From NCBI RefSeq assembly GCF_023973825.1, contig NW_027122936.1, positions 1 through 64,000 on the forward strand: a DNA stretch of 64,000 nucleotides, in the 5' to 3' direction. The notes below the pieces were generated by a model, which had not been told where the DNA came from, did not search any database, and saw only the letters and a program-made list of their open reading frames with translations. Source of the stretch: Plasmodium brasilianum. Taxonomy: Eukaryota; Apicomplexa; Aconoidasida; Haemosporida; Plasmodiidae. A program made the position numbers and the translations under genes. Each line of letters opens with the position of its first letter. Positions within the stretch are counted from its first letter, which is position 1. Of this stretch, positions 53,109 through 64,000 are shown piece by piece.

Positions 53109-55839
53109 TTCATATAATTCATATATTGTAATAAGTTGAATTAATAAAAAAAATTATATTGATATAATATATTTCTAATAAAGGAATCTACGTCTTTTAA
53201 TTTAGTTTATTATTATTTTTTTATGAAACCGAATAAAAAAATAATAATATAAAATAACAATAATACATTTTATAATACAATAAAAATTAATATTCTAAAT
53301 TATTATAAAATTTTTATTTTAATTATATTCATTAATATATAATTCATTTAAAATAATATAATGAGTTTTAATTTATATATATTTATAATATATAATTTAG
53401 TTATCTAGAATAGTTAATGAACAAATGATATTATTAATCCTATTCAAAATAATATATAAATTTTTTATTTTTAATATTTGTAAATTCTGAATTCATATAT
53501 AGTATAGAATATAGAGAATGTAGATATAATTCATTGTTCTATATATCTAAATAATAATTACTGATTTTAATATTATCCAGTAAACTAATATAATTTCATT
53601 TACAGTATACACTGCAACAATTGGATATTTTTGTATAAAATATTTGTTATTATAACAATATAATAAAAGTAAAAATATATTAAAAAAATAAAAATTTGTA
53701 AAAAAAACTTGGTTTAATATTAAGTGCATAATTAGTTACCATTTATGCATATATATATTTTATAATACTATAAAATATATAAACAAATTAATTCATAACT
53801 CCATTAGTAATAAATAAACAATTTATATATTAAAAATAAGTATAAAATTATTTTTTATTGGAGTATACTAATTTTTAGAAAATCTAATTATTAAGTTCAA
53901 TTTATATCATAATATCTATACATAACTTTTTAAATTCATTTTTTTAATATATGTGTTTTTTCTTAAGTTTGTGTATTTATAAGAAATATTAAAATATCAT
54001 AGATAAAAAAAAAAATAATCATTTTAAAATATTTTTTAATAGTTTGTCAAATTATTATGTAAACTCTCCCAAGTATTAATATCAATTTGTCTATTTCCAA
54101 CTATATTTAGGCCAGAAAAATAAAATACTTAAGCTCATTCACGTTTTAATCAATGTATTTTAAAATGAACATTCCTAGTTATTATTAAATCAAATATTAA
54201 CATTAACCTGAGTATTCAATAAAAATTTATTAAAGAGGGACTTTAAGAAAATTAGAGTTTAATCAAGTGATAAGCTCGCAAATAATTTGTGCAAAAAAAT
54301 ATATAATATATTCTTATATAATTAATACTTTTATACAAAATATATCATAATGTTTTACTTAAAATATATCAGAGATTATATTATTAATAAAGACAATTAT
54401 ATTTATGTTAATTTTCTCACATATATAACATGTTTTTACTTTTACTTACTATTATATTATAATAAGGATTATAATTGAAAATTTAAAATAATTTTCTAGT
54501 TAATAAACTATTTATACTTTTTTATTTTCTTAGGGTCCTTTTGCTTCTGTAGTAAACTTATATGTAGAGATAACATTCAAAGTACCATGAATGTATGAAC
54601 TATTATATATATATATGGATAATATGAAAAAAAATATATTTAACCTTAATATACGTGTACATTTTAATGAATTGTTAAATAGTTTTCACTGATAAAATAT
54701 TATTCTCGATTATTAGGTGATTATTCTCTAATGCAGAACTAAAGTATTAATTGTTGTATGAATAATTTAATATTAGATTAACACCAGTTCAAATATGTAT
54801 TCACTTAATACATACCTAAACAAAAACATATATATCTTTTTATTAACTACATTATTATTATTAAAAATTTTTAAATATATTTCATAAAACAGAATTAAAT
54901 TCATTAATTGTATAAATTAAAAAATAAAATGTTAAAGGTTTCTTAAGCTTTTCATTTAAATGTAAAGCTTCATAAATTATAAAATTAATAATTTATTCTT
55001 AAAATTAAAATAATATTAGTATAATCTTAACAATATCATAATTAAAATAGTATAAATATCTAAAATTTTAATAAAAATATTCTTATATGAATTAAGATTT
55101 AAAGTACATATATTTCAAAATATTTTTTACAAAAATAATTTATCATATTTACATTTATAGAAAAAATATATATTAACAAATAAAATATATATTTATTGTT
55201 TTTTTAAATGAGGAACAACGTGGAATATTTAAATTAAAAGTAATATACAGTAAATTCCTATAGTTAATTCTTCAAATTATTAAATCCTTGAAAAAAAGTA
55301 AAGAAAAATTATGATCGTTAAAAATATAAATTTTATCACTAGTTCCATTGACATTGTATTAATTGTAGCATTTTGTATTAAATTAAATAAACACAAATTT
55401 ATTATAATAAAAATTTTAATTAAACATATATACACATAATTTTTTCATATAAAACATATATTTTTGTTGTGAATATTTATAAATATTAATTTCATATTAG
55501 TATAAAAATTTAAATATATATGTAAATATATTTGTGTCTAAAAAGAAATATAACTTACATCAATAATTGCGTTATAATACTAAAATAAATATAGGATTGT
55601 GCGGTTATAAATATTTAATATAAACATTTTTAGAGTTATATATAATTATATATATGTATATATTATTTTTTCAATATGAATTTTATAAGTATATAATGAG
55701 GAATTATTTTGAGCACATAATTGCTTTCAGCATAAACAAAATTTCTAATAAACACTTGAAAACCTTTTTTTCAAAGCTATACATTCAATATATGTAAGCG
55801 TGAATCCAATTTTATCATATTACTATTGCATGCTTGAAG
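53109..55839. other. intergenic, no gene recognised
   Basis: Promoter side of the gene at 52.1-53.1 kb, with the shared element at 53491-53550. A stretch near 54950 (TTTTCATTTAAATGTAAAGC) resembles part of the fam 3' flank (near 11380), but no fam gene follows. Confidence 0.45.
53491..53550 (-). promoter_or_regulatory. shared fam upstream element, copy 5
   Basis: TATAGTATAGAATATAGAGA then ATGTAG and TTGTTCTATA, about 385-440 bp upstream of the start at 53108. It is the fullest copy of the element and the best one to use as a query. Confidence 0.6.
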
Positions 55840-58800
55840 AATTTTACAAATATATAAATAACAACCGAATTACATAAAATAACTAACAATAAAGAAAACA
55901 ACAGCGTAAATTCCTTATCGATTTCTAAAAATACAGTTGATGAAAATGCTTTTATTAAATATAACACCAATACGGAATATATTAAGGCGGTAGTCGTACA
56001 CTTTTAAAGTATTAAACTTTTTTTCTTAGTAGGATAGATACATTTCCTGTATTATATATATAAGGATGAATATACAATATAGTATTTTTACAAAAACATT
56101 ATTTATCTCTTTTAAAAAATAATATAGGACATATTTGCAATACGTGAACAATTTTTTGGACTGCGCTCCTGAATTATATTTATTTTTAGATTAACATTAC
56201 TCATCATATTCAGATTTATAATTATCTTATTTATTTTCATAATATCATCCATTTCAAAATAACATATTTTAGAGTGGTGCATACTTTTTTTCCGTACAAT
56301 TATATTATAATAATCTGTCTATTCTTGGATATAATGTTATATTAATAATTTTCTTATTATATAAATATTTATCAAAGATACTCTAAAAATATATGGAAAT
56401 ATTTATATTATATATTACGTAATAAATTTATATAAGCGTTAAGTATTTTTTTTTATTAGTATATAAATATATATATGATATGAATTAGGGAACCACATAG
56501 AAAAAATTTCTTTTACGTTTTCTTTATAAAACATTATAAAAATTAGAACGTATGAAAATAAAAAATATAAATGTAGTAATTTTAAATAAAATAAAACATT
56601 TTAATTTTACATCAAGTTGGTATGGTTTAAAGTTATAATACCTTTAACTCTGTAAGCAACACCATTTATAATTACACATTATACTTAGAAAAATACTATT
56701 AACGCAATTCTTCTTTTGTTTTATTATATTTTTCAAAAAGTTTTTTATATTCATAAATAATATTAAAATATGAAGTGCAAAAAAGATAACAACATTTAAA
56801 AATATTTTAGTAAATGTTTTCGATAAAAATATATATAAACAAGTAACATCAAATAAAATAATTACTGGTAAAACTAATCAATTAATAATTCCTCAGAAAA
56901 AATATATTTTTTAATAGTACAGAAGAACAATTATTACTTTTTGTTGTCTTAGTTTTCAGAAAAAATATGATATAAAATAGATTTTTGGGATAATGTATAT
57001 TTTATTTTACTGGAATAGATAAAATATAGTCATTGAGAAAGGAGATATTAGTATATAATAGAAATATAATTATTAATTTTTTTTTTGGATAACCTAATGA
57101 AACTTCTAGTTTATTTCTATGTCAGTCCTTTTAAACATTATTATATAACTGAAAAAATATAAATTATTTCATACTATGTAATAATATTTATAAGATGAAA
57201 AAAACAAGAAAAAAACAGAACTTTTTTTTAGTTTACAAATTATAAACTAACACATATCATGTATCTACGATATGTACAACATTAATGCAACGATTAAAAA
57301 ATTCCATTGTAAGATTTAATTCATATGCACAAATTTGCTGTTTCAAGTATTACTCTCTAATTTAACGCTTTTATATATACTTATGGTATGATTACACATG
57401 GAATACTAAAATGTTTGTATCATTTAAAAAAATTTATTGTTTTATTTTGACTAAAATAAAATTTATTAGATTTGAGAATCCAGAAAAAAAAATTTCCCCC
57501 CTTTTTTTTCTGGAAAAAAATATATATTTATAATTTCTATAGAAATGACAATTTTAAAAAATAGAATAAAAAAATAAATGCAGAAAAAAAAACGCTTATT
57601 GTAAATATGATGATTAAAAAAAATGAATAACTACAGTAAGAAAATTATTTAAATACAATAATTTAGAACATAATATGATATATATAAGAAATACGAAAAG
57701 ACAATACATAAAATAACATATAATGCAATTTAGCAAAATGCTTAAAGTGTTATTTTACATTTTGACTACTTTATACAGGAGATAATAATGCATTAATTTT
57801 TTATTAAATTATAAATAAATATTAATCCAAATAATGTAATGAATAATATATTTTATGTAATTAAAAAAATATATGTGAAGTCTCTAAATTTTTAATATGC
57901 AGTATAATACATGTTGTCATATAATATTTTATAAAAATAATAAAAGTTTTATTTCATTACATATATTCATATTAATATAGTATATATATTTATATATATA
58001 TATATATTTAAACAGATTCTCTGTTCAAGAACATTAAATAATACTTTCATATGTATATCTCTTTCTTTCCAAAATTTATAAATATTAAGACATATGAAAG
58101 ATTGTAACAGTGCTTTTTAATAAATAATACTATATATTATGTTGAATATGTAATGATAAATATTACATATATATATTAGATTCTATTTATTTATTATTTT
58201 ATAAATTTATCTGTAATTAAAAAAGTTCGAAATTTTTAGAGGATTACTTTTTTTTTCCTGCCTTATTTTATGCATCTTGTATTTATTAATGTTATTCATA
58301 TCAATTTAATTTAATTAATTATTTATATTCAGTAATATGAAGGAATACATATGTATAGTTTTTATTTTTTTTGATATATTTTATTATTTCCCAAGTGAAA
58401 GCATACAGTGTATGGGAATAATATTATTAATTATATATATTTATTTTATATATTTATATCTATTTATTCATATAAATGTATCCATATTAGTATCTAAATA
58501 TTCTTTAATTCTTGTATATATAATATTATATGTAATAATAACTTCTCATAAATATGACTTGTATAATAATAAATTATTTCTCTTTTAACTGATGATGTTA
58601 TTATTATAATAATAATAGGTTACAAAACAATTTTCTTTTTAATATTTGTTTCAAACATGAATTAAAGTGTGTTTTATATATTTTCAGTGAAATTACAATT
58701 TTACTAATTTTACATTACTTAATATTTTTACGGTTATACTTATTATAAAGTTATTAAATCATTTAAAAAATACCCTTAGCACTATTCTGTATCTTGATGT

Positions 58801-59240
58801 TTTTTCACACAAACTTATAAATGTTAAAATAATCCCTAAAACGAATATTTTTATGTATTTTATCTACATGCGTTTCAGTCTATTATAGCATCTTATTTTC
58901 TTTTTTATAAGAAAATATTTTACATTTTCACTCTACAAATAAGAGTGCATGAATATATCCAATGTAAGTTTTACAAAAAAAAAAAAAATAGCAAAAAATT
59001 ATATTATAATATATTTTTTTTTTTTTTTATTTCCATATGAACAAATTCATTATATGCAAGTATGCACAGTTAATATCCATGTACATAATTTGTGTTATTA
59101 CATCCATATATTTTCTTATATGCTTATTTATGAATGATAAATATTATAACCTCGTGCATTTTTATATAAATCCACCATACGCATATATATTCATATATAA
59201 TTTGCGCTCTTCCACATTAAGAACTGAAAATTGTTACTTT
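55840..59240. repeat. subtelomeric duplicated segment, copy 2
   Basis: Collinear partner of 3180-6640, same orientation, offset about 52.6 kb. The left edge contains a plus-strand coding scrap: about 49 codons from 55858 to a TAA at 56005, with KITNNKENNSVNSLSISKNT inside. The corresponding frame in copy 1 starts NFTNIKTTIKIVKK. Both are broken soon after. Further right only non-coding DNA is seen. Confidence 0.7.
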
Positions 59241-62200
59241 TACATTTTTTATGTTTTCGCTTGAGCTTTCTTAGATATAATGGTGGGTATACTTATTAAA
59301 AACCTTTAGAACTATTACTAATAAAGGAAATAATAAGTTCAATTACAAATATAATGGAATATAAAATGGGAATATCGTTAAACTGTATTTCTATACAACT
59401 ACTTATTTTAAACATTTTCCTTTGAATATGCATTAGATATTTAATTTCTTCGTTTTTCATTTTATTAACATAAAAAAAATAAATATTTCTATGAACTTGA
59501 AGCACTAGTGATATACTACCTCCTCATTTATCAGTATTTTGTCATTCGTCTCATTCTTTGTTATATACATATACGTACTCTTATGTGCACACATCTACAA
59601 CAGGAGAACATAAATCGATAATGTGAGCAATAATGAATGAATAAATTTTCAATATTCAAACGTTTTTATACATACATATATATATGTATGTATCTTCTTT
59701 ATAGAATATTCCATATAAAAAGGCATCACAGTTAATGAAAGTACATGAAAAAAACAATTTTATATTTACATACGCTTGTTATAAGGATAATTATGTATTC
59801 ACTTATAGATAATGCTATTTTTATAACGTACATACCTATGCACACAATTCTGTCCTCTAAATATTTCAGTTATATATATATACAATTATATTCCAACTAT
59901 AGATATATTATTGGTTTTGTTTTTCTTTAAATGATTTAAGTGCCCACTAAAGTCATTATAAAATTATTTTCTGATGTAAACAATAATATATAAAAAATTT
60001 ACACATATATGTATAAAACTCAATCATAGGAGAAACTAGATTAAGCATGCCATATAAAATGAATTTTATTTTGTTTATTTGTTCAAATTTCATCAAATGC
60101 ATTCTGTGCATAGGAAAATATTTCCATGAACACTTTTAATAATATGACCAAATAAATCAAAGCATTGCACCATGTACAAAAAAAAATATGCACTTTATGT
60201 AATATAGGAATGCATATAAGTGCATATATGTAAATGGGCATATTAACGTATGGAATATACGCATATTTATCCATATATACTCATGTACATATGCACATGT
60301 TCGCCCATATAGGTACATAGTATCATGTGATATACATTTAAATTCCTTGAAAATAATTTTTTTCATTTCTTTTATCTCCAATTTCTAAGAAAATACATTA
60401 TGACAGATACATTAAATTTCCTTTTATCTTATTTATATAATGTAAAGGAAAAAATAATATATTAAAAAACGTTTGTAAACAGTGACATTTCCTTTTTTTT
60501 TATTTTTTTAACACTTTTACATTAAACATTTATATGTATGTCCATCTACTTTTTTTGTACCTTTATTATTTCTACACGAACTAGAAAAAAAGAGAGAAAA
60601 ATTGTTTTATAATTTTCTTTTACTTATATATTTGGTTTCATTTCTAATCAAACTTTATGTTGTTTTTATTCATCTTATTTTTCTAATTTTCAATTATTTT
60701 AATGTTACATTTTTATGGCCTTGTAATACATCATTTTTGTATTCTCCGTTCAATTATTTTTCATCTTGACATTTTTTCACGATGATTATGTCTTATTGAT
60801 TAAGATATATGTAACCTAAATAATAGCAAGCATGATATTCTTGATATTATCATTGCCAATGCTTACATATGTGTAATTATAATTATAACAATTAAAATTT
60901 TTTTTTTTTTTAAAATTTCTTCAATCATATTCAGTTAATTCATAATTCTATAATTAAGAATAATGCATTTAGCAAAAAACATATAATAATTTTTACAACT
61001 ATATATATCAAAACCAATTTTATTGAAAATCAATGTTATGTTCTCAATTCAGCGACATTGTCTCAATGGAAAAACGTAAATTCTACTTTTTTATATTTTT
61101 AAAAATTCATACACGAAACAAGTCCATTGACATATAATACTTTTTTATTTCCTAATTTTATTTTTTAAGGTATTAATATAAAAAACAAGAAAAAACAGAA
61201 AGTCCAGTCATGTACAGAGAGAACAATAGATTTAGATAAAGAATGTTTTGAATATATAAGTATGTAATTCAAGAAATACAAAAAAAGTTAAAATAGAAAT
61301 AAAAGTACATATATATACGTTAAATAATAACATGGAAAAATTAAAAACTTAACAAAGTGCGGATTCATAAAATTTTTTTTTTTTTTTTTATAGTGAATTA
61401 TTCAACATGAATTGCTTTTTTAAACTTATATATACTCATAAGGTTTTATTATTTTTATACATGGATTCTTTCAGTAAATAAGAAATTTATGTCACACTTT
61501 TATCTTCATGTATATTATACATATACAATAAATGAAAAATTAACAGCACTGAAAAATGATATTAATTACATGAAAAATAAATATTATTAATTCTATAAAA
61601 ATTTTTTATTACCATAATTTTCCTATTCATTATATAATTGTTAAGATACATATTTAACTTATAATGTATATTAAACAACACTCTTGTAATATTTCTCTAT
61701 TTTCTAGCTTCCAGAGTTATTTTCCCTTTAACTGTATTTTTCAATTGTTTCCATATAAAGAGCGTATTTCTTATTAAACGTATTAATAAATATTTGTGGC
61801 TTAATGAAAATTAAGACATAATTGACTTGAAATGGAAAAAAAAAAAAAAAAATTAAAATATATTTATATTTTTATTACATATTACCATGGATACTTATGT
61901 TTGAATATATAACTAATGATATAACTTACATAATGTTATACATTATATTTTAACATAATATTTACTTATCTTATTTTCTTTATACACCTAAATATGTAGC
62001 ATTATCAAATAGCTTAACTTACTATTTTTCTATTTTTTATCCCATTCCTTTTTTTATATCTTACAAATTGAACTAAAACAAATATATTATCATTATATAA
62101 TTATTTTACATAAACATATATATTAAATACACACAAGAAAATATTTTAATAAACTAATGTAATCCTTAATTCTAGAAAACAAGCATACACATAAACATAT

Positions 62201-62284
62201 TTTTATTAAAATTTCTATTGGCAATCTGTTCACTTTCTATACCCATAATTTTTCGTATATATTATACTAATGTTCTCCATCTCT
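59241..62284. other. intergenic, no gene recognised
   Basis: A+T-rich DNA whose open frames look random. It may continue the duplication with 6.6-9 kb, but I could not align it securely. Confidence 0.45.
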
Positions 62285-63200
62285 TTAGTATATTTTTGAA
62301 AACAAATAAATATACATGTGATATTACACTGCCTAAAAAGCACTTTATAATTGCAAATAAATGTGATAAATAACATGCATATTAAATAGGTATTCTAATT
62401 TTCATTTTAATCCAGAAGATTATGGATTTAATAAAATAAATTTATCCATTGTTATAACTACCAAAATATTCGTATACGTTATCATATACGTTATATATAT
62501 ATTGAGCTAAATCTTATATAAAAAATATGGTAATATTTGTATTAAGTTAATTAAAACTTATGTAGTTAAAAAATAAAACGTTATCTAACTATGAATCATA
62601 CAAAAATAAATAATATATTTTTTTTAATTTTATTTTATTTAAAAAATGATCCTTATATATATAAATGCATTATTAATTTTTATCATAAATTATATATACT
62701 TATTTATATTTTTAACGCCATATTAGCTCTTTTATATATCTAAATATATTAAAAATAGGAAATACATATATAAAAATACTTACATATTATTTTATATTTG
62801 TTGATATAAAATATATTTATTCATTACCAATAATGTCAATTCATCTTTTTACAGATATATATAAATATTTATAATTTTATTATTATGCAAGAGGGGAAAA
62901 AAAAAATAACACATATTACCTGTTAGAAAATGTTTGAATCTAAATGAGCCATTTAATATTATAATAATATCAAAAATAATAAAGAATATATATTTCATTT
63001 ATTGATAAGTTTCAAATATAATATGTACTAAATTAGTCATATCATAAGGTAATTAACGCCAAAATTAAGATTAATAATAAATAATTCCAAATCTTCCTTT
63101 TAATTGCTTAGATACATAATATATAATTTGGTAAACAGTTATAAATAATCTTTATTTAATAAGGATAATTTTTTATACTATCTACAAATGTATATATACA
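62285..63200. repeat. orphan copy of the fam 3' flank
   Basis: Collinear with 10576-11470 at an offset of about 51.72 kb: TTAGTATATTTTTGAAAA at 62285, TACCTGTTA at 62917 and AAGGATA followed by a T run at 63161. In the other copies a fam gene's stop codon lies about 1.6 kb after the first block, which would be near 63870 here, but no such coding sequence or 3' motif is visible by the window end. The homology seems to stop near 63.2 kb. Confidence 0.6.
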
Positions 63201-64000
63201 AATCAATATTATTCAAAAAATAAAAAAAATATATATATTTTATTTATAATTATTATTATTAGTTAATCTATTGCAATTAGATACAATTAAAAATTTATAC
63301 TAGTATTCAACGATTTTGACGTTCTAGCCTTCAACTGATATATTATATTTTACATTAAAGACAAGACATTTATACATGAAGCAAAGGAACATGGATCTTT
63401 CTGTTACTAAAATTTGAGTAGGAAGAGAGTTTCCCATTAATTGTCAATTCATAAATATGTTCTACTCAAGAATTATTCTTAGTTTTTTTGTTCACCTTTA
63501 ACACAATTTTATATATGTAAAATCACAGGGGATTAAACAAATGGATATATGATAAATAAAATATATATATAAAATTATTATATAATTATAAATATTTCAT
63601 TAAAACTATAATAGTAACAAATAGTGATTATGTTCCTATATTTTATTTTTTATTTACTTTATATAAAAGGAAAAGTACGACAAATATTACCATAATTATA
63701 ATAACAAGAAACATATTAATATGTGAGGAATAGGAAATATTAAAGATAATTCTTCTTTTCTTGAGGATTCTCATAGAATTTCATTTTTATTGTCTCCATA
63801 GAGCACCTTAACTTTACATTGCTAAGCATGTGCTATTTTAAAATAAGGAATTTCCATTAATGATCACATAAAAATTTCAGTTGATGCAACAATTTGTAAA
63901 TTAGAAATTTCAGATTACTTACTATATTTAATTTTCACAGGTAATTATGTATATCCATGAATATTACTATATACATTAATATTAATTGTTAATTAGATAT
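63201..64000. other. intergenic to window end
   Basis: No gene recognised. No telomere-like repeat is visible. Confidence 0.45.

Noticed and set aside
58337..60381. Several 60-83 codon frames
   Set aside because: Low-complexity Ile/Tyr/Phe/His composition, overlapping on both strands, and partly within duplicated non-coding DNA.
1..64000. CRISPR arrays, bacterial operons or telomere repeats
   Set aside because: None seen. Intron structure and gene families are those of an apicomplexan nuclear genome, and no GGGTTTA or GGGTTCA-type tracts occur at either end.

Overview
This window is a piece of Plasmodium subtelomere, most likely from Plasmodium malariae or a very close relative. The DNA is extremely A+T-rich, and genes are sparse, intron-containing and mostly members of fast-evolving exported families. 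The strongest pointer to species is the presence of two-transmembrane proteins of the fam-l and fam-m type, which I know only from the P. malariae lineage, together with a PIR protein and an STP1 protein. All gene models were built by joining a short 5' exon to a longer one at GT/AG introns read from the sequence; most first exons and several acceptors fall outside simple ATG-to-stop frames. The species call is by recognition of family features, not by a search.

Layout from left to right. At 0.2-1.2 kb is an intact fam-l-type gene (minus). At 3.2-6.6 kb is non-coding DNA that recurs collinearly at 55.8-59.2 kb. At 12.2-13.2 kb is a second fam-l-type gene (minus), followed at 15.7-16.6 kb by a fam-m-type pseudogene (minus). 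At 18.4-19.8 kb are decayed coding scraps (minus). At 21.7-22.5 kb is a two-exon putative exported protein (plus). At 27.6-29.4 kb is a three-exon PIR gene with an unusual Ser/Gly-rich insert. From 29.4 to 40.0 kb no intact gene is visible, only a G+C-richer island near 31.4-31.56 kb and possible relics near 36 kb. At 40.0-42.6 kb is an intact four-exon STP1 gene (plus). At 44.5-46.2 kb are a basic coding scrap and a tryptophan-rich antigen pseudogene. At 48.5-49.4 kb and 52.1-53.1 kb are an intact fam-m-type and fam-l-type gene (minus). The rest to 64 kb is non-coding and includes an orphan copy of a fam-gene 3' flank near 62.3-63.2 kb. No telomere repeats, tRNA or rRNA genes were seen.

The surviving genes do not form a pathway. 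They share the theme of export to, or display on, the infected red cell. All five fam genes lie on the minus strand, whereas the PIR, STP1, exported-protein and TRAg-like loci lie on the plus strand. The fam genes carry shared non-coding parts at fixed distances: a motif about 360-440 bp upstream of the start codon and a flank of 0.8-1.6 kb beyond the stop codon. The array therefore looks as if it grew by copying whole gene-plus-flank cassettes, with decay of some copies.
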